This document shows positions 50,120 through 60,421 of a stretch of DNA of 61,179 nucleotides, piece by piece (the first letter of the stretch is position 1; each line of letters starts with the position of its first letter). The notes below the pieces were generated by a model. The model was not told the origin of the DNA and did no database searches. It saw only the letters and a program-made list of their open reading frames with translations. The DNA is taken from positions 1 through 61,179 of the forward strand of contig NZ_KI518116.1 of the NCBI RefSeq assembly GCF_000479045.1, written 5' to 3'. The translations under genes and the position numbers were made by a program. The DNA comes from Cetobacterium somerae ATCC BAA-474. GTDB taxonomy: Bacteria; Fusobacteriota; Fusobacteriia; Fusobacteriales; Fusobacteriaceae.

Positions 50120-50617
50120 CTAATAATCAATATAATCTTTTAAATCTTCATATTTTTTACTGGAAATAATTTTTTTTAATTCTAAATTATTCCTAATAAT
50201 ACTATTTTCATGGTATTTTCTAATACTTTGTATCTCTTTTTTACTAAATCCATAATATATTAAAGTTTTATCATCTGCCTTATTGATATTAAATCTATTT
50301 AGTTTAATATTTTGTGGCTCTTTAAACTTTACTTTTAGCTTTTCATAAGTCTTTTTTCCAATTCCAGATATTCTAGTCATTTCGTTTAATTTTTTATATC
50401 CACCAGTTATATCTCTATACTCTATTATCTTATCAACATAACTTTGAGATATTCCATTTTTTAACATATCACTTTTGCTTGCTTTATTAATATCTAAAAG
50501 TAAATTTTGAGTATCTAGTGTATTTTTACTCTCAATAACTTTAAACTCACTTTCTATTATTCCATAAGAGAAAGTTGATATTAATAAAATTAAAATTGAA
50601 AAAATTAACTTTTTCAT
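50120..50617 (-). CDS. ComEA-like helix-hairpin-helix protein
   Basis: A 165-residue exported protein with a signal peptide (ending near STFSYG) and two helix-hairpin-helix units: DINKASKSDMLKNGISQSYVDKIIEYR... ISGIGKKTYEKLK and a degenerate second copy starting FNINKADDKTLIYYGFSKKEIQSI. ComEA proteins bind incoming DNA in transformation, but a DNA-uptake role here is unproven because no other com genes are visible. Confidence 0.75.
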   Translation of the reverse strand: MKKLIFSILILLISTFSYGIIESEFKVIESKNTLDTQNLLLDINKASKSDMLKNGISQSYVDKIIEYRDITGGYKKLNEMTRISGIGKKTYEKLKVKFKEPQNIKLNRFNINKADDKTLIYYGFSKKEIQSIRKYHENSIIRNNLELKKIISSKKYEDLKDYIDY

Positions 50618-50618
50618 A

Positions 50619-52019
50619 CTATATCTCCTTAGAAAAAAGTTCTATTTTCTTATTGTGTCTCATCCTCATCTCTGCAATATATAATGCTGGATCTTTAGGA
50701 TTAACTAATCTTTCTATTTGATCAATATATTCTGTTTCTTTATGAATGGCTTTACTTATAGCTCCACCACCAAGACCCATAGTTTGTTGATTTTCTTCTA
50801 TCATCTCTATATTAAATCTAGATTCAGCTCCAGGAATAGAGTATCCTACATTTTCTCCCCAATCTAAACTATTTTTTTGACGATACATATAGTAAGGTTC
50901 CATTCCTTTTCTTTTTACAAGTTCACCTATTGCATTTTCAACTAACATTCTTTCAACTTCAGACTCCTCAAAATCTTCATGATATAGAGGTGAACCTTTC
51001 TTTTTAGCTAGAGCGTGAACTGTTAAGTTTTCTATGTCATATTTCTCAAGCTCATTTAAAGTACTTAATATATCTTCAACACTTTCACCAGGTAACCCCA
51101 ATATTAAATCCATATTCAAGATAAATCCAATCTCTTTTATATCTCTATAGACTTCATCAAAATGTTTTCTATTAAAAGTTCTGTTTAAATCTTTTAAAGT
51201 TTGCTCTTTAAATGTTTGAGGATTTAAACTTACTCTATCTACTCCGTATTCTTTAAGAATCTCTAATTTTCTTTTTGTTATAGCATCCTCTCTTCCAGCT
51301 TCAAAAGTAAACTCTTTTAAGTTTGAAAGATCTATATTTTTATGAACTGCTTTTAAAACTTTTTCAGTATCCTCTTCTGTTAAAATACTTGGTGTTCCAC
51401 CACCTATATACAATGATTCATATTTATAACCTTTATTTTTTGAAAGTTCTCCTACAAGCTCAATCTCTTCTAAAAGTGTTTCTACAAATTTTGGATAAAA
51501 ACGCCCTAAACTGCTATTTATTTCGTAAGATGCAAAAGAGCAGTATCTACATTTTGATGGACAAAAAGGAATTCCTATATACATATTCATTGCATCTTTA
51601 TTTAATAATCTTTCCTCTGTTTCAATTACTCTCATTAAAAGATCTATTTTATCAAAATTAGCAAGGTACATATTATTTAAAAGATTCTTAACTCTTTCTT
51701 TTGAAAATCCCATTTGCATAAGTCTTCTAGTCATTTTAGTAGGTCTTACACCAATTAAACTTCCCCATGGATAATTTTTATTAAGTGCTTTTAATAAACC
51801 ACCTTTTAACATTATTAAATTTTGATCTTCAATTGTATGCTCTAAATTCTCCTCTTCCATTATAGCTTCTTTTCCATCTATTTCAGCTTTTACAATTATC
51901 TTATTCCCTTTATAACTTACTTCACCTTTTATATCTTTACCTACTTCTTTAGGTAACATAATTCTTACAAACTCCTCTAAACTTTTTTCACTTAAAGGAA
52001 AGTTAGTAACTATTGACAC
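50619..52019 (-). CDS. hemZ: HemZ-like radical SAM coproporphyrinogen dehydrogenase
   Basis: A 466-residue radical SAM enzyme. The cluster motif is CPSKCRYCSF and the family's YIGGGTPSILT and LGLPGESVEDI segments follow. An N-terminal domain of about 150 residues before the cluster marks the HemZ subgroup rather than HemN. It starts at GTG (52019) with only a distant AGGAAGT site. HemZ-type proteins are often heme-linked but some are of unsettled function in anaerobes, so the exact reaction is uncertain. Confidence 0.82.
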   Translation of the reverse strand: MSIVTNFPLSEKSLEEFVRIMLPKEVGKDIKGEVSYKGNKIIVKAEIDGKEAIMEEENLEHTIEDQNLIMLKGGLLKALNKNYPWGSLIGVRPTKMTRRLMQMGFSKERVKNLLNNMYLANFDKIDLLMRVIETEERLLNKDAMNMYIGIPFCPSKCRYCSFASYEINSSLGRFYPKFVETLLEEIELVGELSKNKGYKYESLYIGGGTPSILTEEDTEKVLKAVHKNIDLSNLKEFTFEAGREDAITKRKLEILKEYGVDRVSLNPQTFKEQTLKDLNRTFNRKHFDEVYRDIKEIGFILNMDLILGLPGESVEDILSTLNELEKYDIENLTVHALAKKKGSPLYHEDFEESEVERMLVENAIGELVKRKGMEPYYMYRQKNSLDWGENVGYSIPGAESRFNIEMIEENQQTMGLGGGAISKAIHKETEYIDQIERLVNPKDPALYIAEMRMRHNKKIELFSKEI

Positions 52020-52035
52020 TTAAATACACCACTTC

Positions 52036-52839
52036 CTATTTCATTAATAATAAAACTAAAATTCCAATTATGATTCTATATACTCCAAAAGCCACAAAAG
52101 TTCTCTTTTTTATATATCCCATAAACCAATTAATAACAACATATGCTACAACAAAAGAAACTACAGATCCTACTATTAAAAGCTGCCATTCTAACGTTGT
52201 AAAATTAAGTCCATTTTTTAAGAGCTTCAGTAGAGTTGCCCCTGCCATTGTTGGAATAGCTAGGAAAAATGAATACTCTGCTGCTGCTGCTCTAGACACA
52301 CCTAAAAGTAAAGATCCTACTATTGTTGCTCCTGAACGCGATGTTCCTGGAATCATAGCTAAACATTGGAAAAATCCAATTGTAAAAGCCAATTTATATG
52401 ACATCTGCTTTATTGAAGTTACTTTACCCTTTAAGTTTTTTCTTTCAACTAAAATAAAAATAATACCATAAAGTATAAGCATACTTGCAACTACTGTTGT
52501 GTTATCCATAAAGAATTCAGATATATAATCATCTGCTAATAACCCAATAACTCCTGCAGGTAAAACCCCTACAATTATCTTTGTCCACAAAGAAAACTTC
52601 TCTTTAAACTCCTCTTTTGTTTTTACAAAAGGAGTTAAATCTTTCCAAAAGTAAGCTACAACTGATAAAATAGCTCCAAACTGAATGATTACTAAAAAGT
52701 TATCCATAAAACTTTTAGACACAAGAGGAGAGTTTATAAATCTCTCCACTAATATCATATGACCCGTACTACTTACAGGAACAAACTCTGTCATCCCTTC
52801 TACAATTCCCAGTATAATAACTAGTAAAAATGGATTCAT
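52036..52839 (-). CDS. uppP: Undecaprenyl-diphosphatase
   Basis: UppP/BacA dephosphorylates undecaprenyl pyrophosphate at the membrane to recycle the lipid carrier for peptidoglycan and LPS. The two active-site motifs EGMTEFVPVSSTGHMIL (residues about 14-30) and PGTSRSGAT are intact among eight hydrophobic segments. At 267 residues it is full length. It follows the heptose epimerase gene by 11 nt, fitting envelope biosynthesis. Confidence 0.95.
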   Translation of the reverse strand: MNPFLLVIILGIVEGMTEFVPVSSTGHMILVERFINSPLVSKSFMDNFLVIIQFGAILSVVAYFWKDLTPFVKTKEEFKEKFSLWTKIIVGVLPAGVIGLLADDYISEFFMDNTTVVASMLILYGIIFILVERKNLKGKVTSIKQMSYKLAFTIGFFQCLAMIPGTSRSGATIVGSLLLGVSRAAAAEYSFFLAIPTMAGATLLKLLKNGLNFTTLEWQLLIVGSVVSFVVAYVVINWFMGYIKKRTFVAFGVYRIIIGILVLLLMK

Positions 52840-52850
52840 TTCATCTCCTC

Positions 52851-53846
52851 CTATAGGTAGCTATCCTCTTTTTTAAGATATTTTACATAGTCAGCTACTC
52901 CGTCCTCTAAAGAACAGAACTCTTTAGTATAACCTGCTTCTCTTAATTTTCTCATAGAAGCTTGTGTAAAGTATTGATATCTTCCTCTTAAATCCTCTGG
53001 CATTGGAACAAACTCTATTACTTCTTCTGTTTTTAATTCAAAGTTTTCACTAGCATTTTTCATAGTTTCCATTGATAAGTCATGGAAGCTTCTTGCTTCT
53101 CCTGTTCCTATATTATAAACCCCTGATGGAACTTCATTAAACATACAGAAATATAACATATCAACAACATCTTTAATATAGATAAAGTCTCTTAATTGCT
53201 CTCCATCTCTGTATCCCTCTTTATGAGATTTAAATAGTTTTACTCCTCCATTTTCATTAAATTGGTTAAATGTGTGGAATACCATTGAAGCCATTCTTCC
53301 TTTATGATACTCTTGTGGTCCATAAACATTAAAGAATTTAGCTCCTATCCATTGTTTCGGAGCTTTTTCCTGCTTAAATGCCCAATCATCAAAGAATTTT
53401 TTAGAATATCCATATTTGTTTAATGGCATTAATTTTTTTAATTCTTCTGGAGTCCCCTCATCACTATATCCTTGCTCTCCTCCTCCATAAGTTGCTGCTG
53501 AAGAGGCATATACATACACAATATTTCTATCAGCACAGAAATCCCATAATTTTTTTGAATACTCATAGTTATTCTTCATTAAAAGATCTCCATCTTTCTC
53601 AGTTGTTGCTGATATAGCTCCCATGTGTAAAACTGCTGTTACTTTACTTGCATTTTCTTCATTTTCAAGCCATGCAAAAAGCTCATCTCTATCACACCAG
53701 TCAGCATAATCTCTCTTTCTTAAATTTAACCATTTTTCCTCAGTTCTTAATTTATCAACAGCTAATATATCATTTATTCCCATCTCATTTAATTTCCAAA
53801 TATAAGCACTTCCTATAAATCCAGCTGCTCCTGTTACTATAATCAT
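52851..53846 (-). CDS. hldD: ADP-L-glycero-D-manno-heptose 6-epimerase
   Basis: An SDR-type epimerase that makes the ADP-L-glycero-D-manno-heptose used in the LPS inner core. The NAD(P) loop GAAGFIG, the catalytic YGYSK and the C-terminal FVPMPEDLRGRYQYFT block are typical; length 331. It overlaps the PHP gene by 4 nt. Together with the gmhB-like gene at 59367 it shows a heptose-containing LPS and so a Gram-negative envelope. Confidence 0.95.
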   Translation of the reverse strand: MIIVTGAAGFIGSAYIWKLNEMGINDILAVDKLRTEEKWLNLRKRDYADWCDRDELFAWLENEENASKVTAVLHMGAISATTEKDGDLLMKNNYEYSKKLWDFCADRNIVYVYASSAATYGGGEQGYSDEGTPEELKKLMPLNKYGYSKKFFDDWAFKQEKAPKQWIGAKFFNVYGPQEYHKGRMASMVFHTFNQFNENGGVKLFKSHKEGYRDGEQLRDFIYIKDVVDMLYFCMFNEVPSGVYNIGTGEARSFHDLSMETMKNASENFELKTEEVIEFVPMPEDLRGRYQYFTQASMRKLREAGYTKEFCSLEDGVADYVKYLKKEDSYL

Positions 53847-54700
53847 TTTACTTCCTCCTTGCTTTCTCTTTCTAATAAATCTTTTATATCCTCTTCAGTA
53901 ATAGAAGCATGAGCAATATCTACTCCCACTCTATTTCCACCATGAAAATCTGATCCTCCAACTTTCAACAAACCTTTTTCTGTGGCCAACTTTCTATAAT
54001 ATTTAATCTCTTTAGGTGTATATGAACTATACTCTACCTCTAATCCATCTAATCCAGCCTCTAAAAGAATATCTATTATCTTTTCTGTTCTTTCTCTTGA
54101 ATCACAAATTAAACTAGGATGAGCTAGAGCTGAGATTCCCTTGCATTCCTTTATAAGTTTTATAATCTCAATAGGATCTGAGCTACCTTTCTCTACATAA
54201 GCTACACCATTTCTTCCTAAGTACTGCTTGAAAGCTTCACCTTTTGAATAAACAAATCCTTTGTTCATCATAACATTACATATATGAGCTCTGCTCACGA
54301 TAGTTCCTGTAGCTTCTTTTTCTATCTCTTCCATTGTTATTTTAAGGCCTAAATTATTTAGTTTTTTAATAATTTTTTCATTTCTTTCTTTTCTGGCTTT
54401 TTTTAGTTCTATTAGTTTTGACGCTAATTTTTCTGATTTGTCGTTTAAAAAATATCCTAAAATATGAATTTCATATCCTTGATAAGAGCATGAAAACTCT
54501 ATTCCAGGTATAAATTTTAAATCTAGTTCATGGGCTATCTCTTTCCCCTCAGAAATACCTTCCATTGTATCATGGTCTGTTATTGCTATTCCTTTTAAAC
54601 CAATATATTTAGCTCTTTTTAAAAGCTCTTCCACAGTAAATGTTCCATCTGAATATGTTGTATGAGTATGTAAATCATACCTTTCACTTAAATCCTTCAT
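53843..54700 (-). CDS. PHP-domain phosphoesterase (RNase AM/YciV type)
   Basis: A 285-residue metal-dependent phosphoesterase. The opening DLHTHTTYSDGTFTVEELL gives the first metal ligands, GIAITDHDT, HPSL and GGSDFHGG the others. Close relatives act on 3',5'-nucleoside bisphosphates or trim 5' ends of RNA. An AGGAG site precedes the start. It is coupled to hldD by overlap but is probably functionally unrelated. Confidence 0.88.
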   Translation of the reverse strand: MKDLSERYDLHTHTTYSDGTFTVEELLKRAKYIGLKGIAITDHDTMEGISEGKEIAHELDLKFIPGIEFSCSYQGYEIHILGYFLNDKSEKLASKLIELKKARKERNEKIIKKLNNLGLKITMEEIEKEATGTIVSRAHICNVMMNKGFVYSKGEAFKQYLGRNGVAYVEKGSSDPIEIIKLIKECKGISALAHPSLICDSRERTEKIIDILLEAGLDGLEVEYSSYTPKEIKYYRKLATEKGLLKVGGSDFHGGNRVGVDIAHASITEEDIKDLLERESKEEVK

Positions 54701-54718
54701 AAGACTCCTCCCTTAAGT

Positions 54719-54752
54719 AAAAATGGCACCTTTATCTCTAAAGGCGCCACAG
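54719..54752 (-). terminator. Intrinsic terminator after the lipoprotein gene
   Basis: GTGGCGCCTTTA pairs with TAAAGGTGCCAT (one G-T) around GAGA, then TTTTTA on the minus strand. It divides the long minus-strand run between secA-lipoprotein and the PHP-hldD operon. Confidence 0.88.
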
Positions 54753-54756
54753 TTTT

Positions 54757-55494
54757 TTAGTCATCCCACTTTTCTAATTTTGAAAAATACTCTGAATAAG
54801 CAAGGTATAAAGCCTTTGCATTTATATTATTCTTCTCTAACTTTGTCTTCTCTTTTTTCTTGTAAATATCATTTACTTGTACAACTCTAGGAGATACTTC
54901 TACAAAATACCATGATTTTGAATCAAAGAATTCTCCTCTTTTTATAAATTTATTTAGAAGTTTTCTAAATCTTTTGATCTCTTTTTCTGATAAGTCGCTC
55001 TTTTTAGAGAATTCAACTATTTCAGCCCATTCCTCTTTTGTAGCAACTTCATTAGCTATATGATTAGATGGGTTTGCCATTCTAACATATGATTGAGTTA
55101 CCATATATTTAGCTAATCCTGCAGGGTCTTTAAAGTTTTCATCTTTTAAATAGTATTCTCTTGGAAGTTTTTTTACAGTTTTTTCTAATATAGAGTTAAA
55201 TTGCTCTTGATCTGCTTCTGTTATCTCTCCCTTTGTCTTTAAAGAATCTAAAAACTTTACTTGTTTTTGATCTAGCTTTTGATTTCTTGCTAAATAACTT
55301 ATTGGTTGATCTGCTCCATACCAATCTTCTAATTCAGATTCTCCTATTATTACTGTACTGAATGTTTCTTCCCAGTTTTTCATAGCCACTGTATCAACCT
55401 TATACTTTTCTTGTAAATTAACATTGTTTTTATTTAGTGAGCTACATGCTGTTAATGCAGCTAACATTGCAACTAGAACTATAGTTTTTTTCAT
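54757..55494 (-). CDS. Lipoprotein of unknown function
   Basis: A 245-residue protein with a type II signal peptide ending at the lipobox LTAC (Cys17), then SSLNKNN. The mature part is charged and mostly helical (many KK, EE and Leu positions) with a C-terminal EKTKLEKNN helix. No known family recognised. It lies 9 nt after secA and shares its transcript. Confidence 0.75.
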   Translation of the reverse strand: MKKTIVLVAMLAALTACSSLNKNNVNLQEKYKVDTVAMKNWEETFSTVIIGESELEDWYGADQPISYLARNQKLDQKQVKFLDSLKTKGEITEADQEQFNSILEKTVKKLPREYYLKDENFKDPAGLAKYMVTQSYVRMANPSNHIANEVATKEEWAEIVEFSKKSDLSEKEIKRFRKLLNKFIKRGEFFDSKSWYFVEVSPRVVQVNDIYKKKEKTKLEKNNINAKALYLAYSEYFSKLEKWDD

Positions 55495-55503
55495 TTTTCC
55501 TCC

Positions 55504-58125
55504 CTACACTCTTCCACAACATTTTCCGTATATTTTTCCACTTCCACACTTACAAGCTGAATCAAAATCTAATTCCTCTTCTACCCCAGGCTCTACAACT
55601 TCCTCTTCAGGATTTTTAACAACAACTTTAAACATATATGATGTTGCCTCTGTTTTTATTGTTGATAACATTCTAGAGTACATATCTCCAGATATAATTT
55701 TATATTCTACTAATGGATCTTTTTGTCCATAAGATCTTAAATAGATTCCCTCTCTTAAAGCATCTAAAGCTTTTAAGTGTTCTCTCCATCTAGCATCCAC
55801 AACTTCAAATAAAACATATTTCTCTACTTTTCTCATGATTTCAGGAGTTATTTCTTCCTCTTTTTTCTCATAATCTTTCTCTATATCTCTATATATTTTA
55901 TCAGCATACTCTTCAACTGTTAAAGCTTTATATTCTTCCATATCTGTTATTTCATATCCGTACTTCTCAAGAAGAGCATCTTTAACTCCAACAATATCCC
56001 ACTCATCTTTAAATTCTCCTACAAATCTTTCTACAACTATATCAGAAATACTTGATTTTAACATTCCTAAAATTGTTTCTTTTAAGTCTTCTTTCTCTAA
56101 AGCTTCATTTCTACTTGCATAGATAGCTTCTCTTTGCTTATTCATTACATCATCAAATTCAAGAAGATTTTTTCTAATTCCGAAGTTTCTTGATTCAACT
56201 TTCTTCTGAGCATTTTCGATAGCTTTATTTATCATTCTATGTTGAATTGATTCTCCTTCAGGTAGTCCAAGCTTTTCCATAACTCCTTGAATTCTTTCAG
56301 ATCCAAACAATCTCATAAGGTCGTCCTCTAAACATAGATAGAATTCAGATGCTCCTGGGTCTCCCTGTCTTCCTGCTCTACCTCTTAGCTGATTATCTAT
56401 TCTTCTAGACTCATGTCTCTCTGTACCTAAAATAAATAATCCACCAGCTGAAATTACTTTTTGCTTCTCCTCTTCACATTCAACTTTATATTTATCTAAA
56501 ATTACTGGATAATTTCCAGCGTCTCTACTTCCAATCTCTGCAATAGCTCTGAACTCTGGATTTCCTCCTAGCATGATGTCAGTTCCTCTACCTGCCATAT
56601 TAGTAGCTATTGTTACAGCCTGATATCTTCCAGCTTGAGCTACAATCTCAGCCTCTTTAGCATGTAATTTAGCATTAAGAACATTGTGAGGTATACCTTT
56701 TTCTTTTAATAACTCTGAAAGTTCTTCTGAACTTTTTATTGATACAGTACCAACTAAAACTGGTTGTCCCTTTGCATAAAGTTCTTCTATTCTTCTTATA
56801 ATAGCATCTGTTTTCTCTTTTTTTGTTTTATAAACTAAATCAGGAAAATCAACTCTTTGTACAGGTTTATTTGTTGGTATTACAATTACCTCTAAACCAT
56901 AAGTATGCATAAATTCTGCTGCTTCTGTTTCAGCTGTTCCTGTCATACCAGCTAATTTATCATACATTCTAAAATAGTTTTGAAGTGTTATTGATGCAAG
57001 TGTTTGATTTTCTCCAGCAACATTTACTCCTTCTTTTGCTTCAATAGCTTGATGAAGACCATCAGAGTATCTTCTACCTTCCATAGCTCTTCCAGTAAAT
57101 TCATCAATTATAACTACTTCTCCCTCTCTAATTAAATAGTCTCTATCTTTTATAAATAGTTCCTTTGCTTTTAAGGCTTGATTTAAATAGTGAGTTAACT
57201 CAACATGCTCTGGTGAGTATAAGTTGTCTATATTTAATAATTGTTCAACTTTTTTAATTCCCTTATCTGTTAAAACTATGTTTCTAGCTTTTTCATCTAC
57301 TTCATAGTCTCCCCATTGCTCGTCAGGAATATTCATCTCTTTTTTTGTTTTAGCATCTTTTATTTTTTCTGTTTCAAAACTTCTATCTAATCTGAAAGCT
57401 ACCTGACAGAATATAGAGTACCACTTTGTTGTTTCTGAAGCTGCTCCTGATATGATTAACGGCGTTCTAGCTTCATCGATTAGTATCGAGTCAACCTCAT
57501 CCACTATACAGAAATTTAAAGGTCTTTGAACCTTATCTTCAACTTTGTTAACCATATTATCTCTTAAATAGTCAAATCCAAATTCAGAGTTTGTACCATA
57601 TGTAATATCAGCTTCATAAGCAGCTTTTCTTGCTGCATTTTCCATTCCATTTACAATTACCCCTGAAGTTAATCCTAAAAATTCATAAACTCTTCCCATT
57701 AACTCTCTATCTCTTTGAGCTAGATAGTCATTAACAGTTATAACGTGAACTCCTTTTCCACTTAAAGCATTTAAATAAACCGGAGCTGTTGCAACTAATG
57801 TTTTTCCTTCTCCTGTTTTCATCTCTGTTATTTTTCCTTCGTGAAGTACAATTCCACCAATTAATTGTACATCATAGTGTCTCATTCCATGAACTCTTTT
57901 TGATGCTTCTCTTACAACTGCAAAAGCTTCAACTAAAACATCATCTAATGTTTCACCTTTCTCTAATCTTTGTCTAAATTCGTAAGTTTTCCCCTTTAAC
58001 TCATCATCTGAAAGTTTCTCTATTTCAGGTTCTAACGAGTTTATCATTGTTACTAATTTCTTGATTCTTTTAATCTCTCTGTCATTTCTTGTACCGAAAA
58101 TCTTCTTTAATAAATCTCCAAACAT
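55504..58125 (-). CDS. secA: Preprotein translocase ATPase SecA
   Basis: SecA drives export through SecYEG. Walker A ([13 protein letters not shown]), the [15 protein letters not shown] Walker B/DEAD region, MAGRGTDI and GRAGRQGD motifs of the second motor domain, and the C-terminal zinc tail [15 protein letters not shown] are all present over 873 residues. It has a good promoter at 58170-58198 and an AAGGACGTAAGG ribosome site. Confidence 0.97.
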   Translation of the reverse strand: MFGDLLKKIFGTRNDREIKRIKKLVTMINSLEPEIEKLSDDELKGKTYEFRQRLEKGETLDDVLVEAFAVVREASKRVHGMRHYDVQLIGGIVLHEGKITEMKTGEGKTLVATAPVYLNALSGKGVHVITVNDYLAQRDRELMGRVYEFLGLTSGVIVNGMENAARKAAYEADITYGTNSEFGFDYLRDNMVNKVEDKVQRPLNFCIVDEVDSILIDEARTPLIISGAASETTKWYSIFCQVAFRLDRSFETEKIKDAKTKKEMNIPDEQWGDYEVDEKARNIVLTDKGIKKVEQLLNIDNLYSPEHVELTHYLNQALKAKELFIKDRDYLIREGEVVIIDEFTGRAMEGRRYSDGLHQAIEAKEGVNVAGENQTLASITLQNYFRMYDKLAGMTGTAETEAAEFMHTYGLEVIVIPTNKPVQRVDFPDLVYKTKKEKTDAIIRRIEELYAKGQPVLVGTVSIKSSEELSELLKEKGIPHNVLNAKLHAKEAEIVAQAGRYQAVTIATNMAGRGTDIMLGGNPEFRAIAEIGSRDAGNYPVILDKYKVECEEEKQKVISAGGLFILGTERHESRRIDNQLRGRAGRQGDPGASEFYLCLEDDLMRLFGSERIQGVMEKLGLPEGESIQHRMINKAIENAQKKVESRNFGIRKNLLEFDDVMNKQREAIYASRNEALEKEDLKETILGMLKSSISDIVVERFVGEFKDEWDIVGVKDALLEKYGYEITDMEEYKALTVEEYADKIYRDIEKDYEKKEEEITPEIMRKVEKYVLFEVVDARWREHLKALDALREGIYLRSYGQKDPLVEYKIISGDMYSRMLSTIKTEATSYMFKVVVKNPEEEVVEPGVEEELDFDSACKCGSGKIYGKCCGRV

Positions 58126-58169
58126 CCTTACGTCCTTCCTAGCTTTATTGTGCTTATTTGTTACTCAAT

Positions 58170-58198
58170 ATATTACCATAATTAGATTTATTAGTCAA
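58170..58198 (-). promoter_or_regulatory. Promoter of secA
   Basis: TTGACT (58193-58198) and TAATAT (58170-58175) with 17-nt spacing on the minus strand, about 45 nt before the secA ATG. Confidence 0.7.
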
Positions 58199-58221
58199 TT
58201 TATAGCCCACATCTAGAAAAT

Positions 58222-58250
58222 TTGACCCGTGATTCAAAAAAAGCTATTAA
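58222..58250 (+). promoter_or_regulatory. Promoter of the YeiH-type gene
   Basis: TTGACC (58222-58227) and TATTAA (58245-58250) with 17-nt spacing, divergent from the secA promoter 24 nt away. Confidence 0.5.
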
Positions 58251-58312
58251 TTTATACAAATTTATGTTATATTGTAATTAAAGTAACAATATATTTTAGG
58301 AGGTTTTTTATT

Positions 58313-59341
58313 TTGAGTATATTCAATTCTGCTAAGAAGATAATTCCTGGCCTACTACTTTGTATTTTGATTGCACAGCTTGGAGTTTTTCTTGGGAAAT
58401 TTGTCCCAAGCATCGGTGGAGCTCCCCTTGCTATTTTCTTAGGACTTATAGCTGGAAACACTTTTGCTAAATCAACTATTTTTGCTCCTGGTTCTAAATT
58501 TTCGGAAAGTGATTTACTTTCATATTCAATTGTTTTATTAGGAGGTACTTTAAGTATTAACACTATTTTACAACTTGGTGTTTCTGGTATCGCTTTTATT
58601 CTTTTACAAATGACTTTAACAATTGCTTTAACTATGTTCATCGGTAAAAAACTTGGATTTTCAAAACATTTCAGAGCTCTTATGGCAAGTGGAAATGCCG
58701 TTTGTGGGTCTTCAGCAATTGGAGCTAGTTCACCAGTAATTAATGCTGAAGACAATGATAAAGGGATATCTATTACAATTGTTAATTTAACAGGAACTAT
58801 GCTTATGTTTGCTTTAATTCCTATAGCTGGTTATTTTTATAATTTTGAAACTTTACAAACTTCAGCTCTTCTTGGTGGTATTTTGCAATCAGTTGGACAA
58901 GTTATCGCAGCAGGAAGTATGGTTAATCATAATGTTCTTGAAATGGCGACTATTTTTAAAATTGTAAGAATTGTATTTTTAGTTATTGTTGTTCTATGGT
59001 TATCAAGAGAATTTAATAATAAAGAGTTAGAAATGGATACTGAGTTTGCTTTAGAAGAGGAAGCATATAGTAAAAAGAAAAATAAAATATCTGTACCTTG
59101 GTACATTATAGGATTTTTTATTCTTTGTATATTATTTAGTTTTGGATTAATTCCTGGTGAAGTATCTAAAACCTTTAAAATGATTTCATCTAAATTCGAA
59201 ATAGTTGCTCTTGCTGGTATTGGTATGAGAGTAAATATTAGTGAGCTAATAAAGCAAGGTCCTAAAGCATCTCTTTATGGACTATTAGTTGGATTAAGTC
59301 AAATTATTATAGCAATTATTTTAATAAAGATTTTTATATAA
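58313..59341 (+). CDS. YeiH-family (UPF0324) membrane permease
   Basis: A 342-residue membrane protein with about ten helices. The signatures GGTLSINTILQLGVSG and ASGNAVCGSSAIGASSPVINA define the family. Substrate unknown; some members are linked to sulfur compounds. The start is TTG at 58313, 8 nt after TAGGAGG; an in-frame ATG 28 codons upstream would place the ribosome site inside the coding region. Confidence 0.85.
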   Translation: MSIFNSAKKIIPGLLLCILIAQLGVFLGKFVPSIGGAPLAIFLGLIAGNTFAKSTIFAPGSKFSESDLLSYSIVLLGGTLSINTILQLGVSGIAFILLQMTLTIALTMFIGKKLGFSKHFRALMASGNAVCGSSAIGASSPVINAEDNDKGISITIVNLTGTMLMFALIPIAGYFYNFETLQTSALLGGILQSVGQVIAAGSMVNHNVLEMATIFKIVRIVFLVIVVLWLSREFNNKELEMDTEFALEEEAYSKKKNKISVPWYIIGFFILCILFSFGLIPGEVSKTFKMISSKFEIVALAGIGMRVNISELIKQGPKASLYGLLVGLSQIIIAIILIKIFI

Positions 59342-59343
59342 AT

Positions 59344-59368
59344 AAAAACTGGATATAATCCAGTTTTT
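59344..59368. terminator. Bidirectional terminator between convergent genes
   Basis: AAAAACTGGAT-ATA-ATCCAGTTTTT, with A/T flanks, ends the YeiH-type gene (plus) and gmhB (minus). Confidence 0.9.
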
Positions 59369-59915
59369 ATTTTTTTAATATAGCTGCAACATCTAATAAA
59401 TCTTTTGCAATTAAATATTGATTTTTTACATCTTCTTCTATTTTTTTTCCATAACCAGTTAAAACTAAAACTGATTTTAAACCTGCTTTTTTTCCAGCCT
59501 CTAAATCTCCTTTTTTATCTCCAATCATAAAAGAATTTTCTATATCTACATTATATTTATTTATTCCTTCTAATAACATTCCTGGATTGGGTTTTCTACA
59601 ATTACAATCAACTTTGTATTTTCCAATACCTTTTTCTGGATGGTGAGGACAATAAAAACACTCTAAAATCTCTATTCCAAACTCTTTTAGTTTTTCAGTC
59701 ATTTGATTATTTAGTGTTACTAAATCCTCTTCAGTATAATAACCTCTCCCAATACCTGATTGGTTTGTGACAACTATAAATTCATAACCTAAATTTTTTA
59801 ATTCTTTTAACCCCTCTATTGCATTTTTTTCAAATTCAAAATCTTCCCATTTATGAAGATATGATTTTTCTACATTTATTGTTCCATCTCTATCTAAAAA
59901 TATAACTTTTTTCAT
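59367..59915 (-). CDS. gmhB: D-glycero-D-manno-heptose 1,7-bisphosphate 7-phosphatase
   Basis: A HAD-superfamily phosphatase of 182 residues for LPS heptose synthesis. The nucleophile motif FLDRDGTIN, TNQSGIGRGYY, the zinc-binding CYCPHHPEKGIGKYKVDCNCRKP and the MIGDKKGDLEAG acid motif are all visible. It works in the same pathway as the hldD gene at 52851. Confidence 0.94.
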   Translation of the reverse strand: MKKVIFLDRDGTINVEKSYLHKWEDFEFEKNAIEGLKELKNLGYEFIVVTNQSGIGRGYYTEEDLVTLNNQMTEKLKEFGIEILECFYCPHHPEKGIGKYKVDCNCRKPNPGMLLEGINKYNVDIENSFMIGDKKGDLEAGKKAGLKSVLVLTGYGKKIEEDVKNQYLIAKDLLDVAAILKK

Positions 59916-60014
59916 AGTCTCTCCTTTTCTTTTTTATATATTATATCACTCTTATAAAGGATTTTTTAGTTTATTCAGAATATAATTTATATTAAAGAGT
60001 TGGGAGGGATTTTT

Positions 60015-60413
60015 ATGGATTTAAAAGATATTATTCAGTTTATAGGTTCTTTAGCTTTTACTTCAGCAATTTTAACAGTAACTGTATTCATTCTTAATTA
60101 TAAATATAAAGAATTTTTAAATAAAATTCTTAAAGGAAAATTAAGCCATCTTCAGTTGCATAAAATTTTGGGTATAACAACAATAATCTTAGGAACTATA
60201 CATGGTTTAGGTATGGCTTTTGCATATCCTTCAGTTTTAAAAAAATATACTGGTATTAGTGGTATTTTTCTTTTAAGCTTATTTTGGATTTTAGGAACAC
60301 TTCCTTTTATTGTAAAAAAAGTTCCAATAAAATATAAAAAAAATGTACTTAAAAGTCATAAAATTTTAGGTGGCATCATATTTATATTTATTATTATTCA
60401 CATATCACTTTAG
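60015..60413 (+). CDS. Small b-type cytochrome-like membrane protein (ferric-reductase-like)
   Basis: A 132-residue protein with four hydrophobic helices. Two of them carry His pairs with exactly 13 residues between them: His49-His63 and His115-His129. This HX13H pattern is the bis-heme signature of ferric reductase and NADPH oxidase membrane domains. No flavin or NAD domain is present, so electrons must come from a partner. The start at 60015 follows GGGAGGG. It is followed after 8 nt by a TauE/SafE permease gene in the same operon. Confidence 0.7.
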   Translation: MDLKDIIQFIGSLAFTSAILTVTVFILNYKYKEFLNKILKGKLSHLQLHKILGITTIILGTIHGLGMAFAYPSVLKKYTGISGIFLLSLFWILGTLPFIVKKVPIKYKKNVLKSHKILGGIIFIFIIIHISL

Positions 60414-60421
60414 GAGGCAAC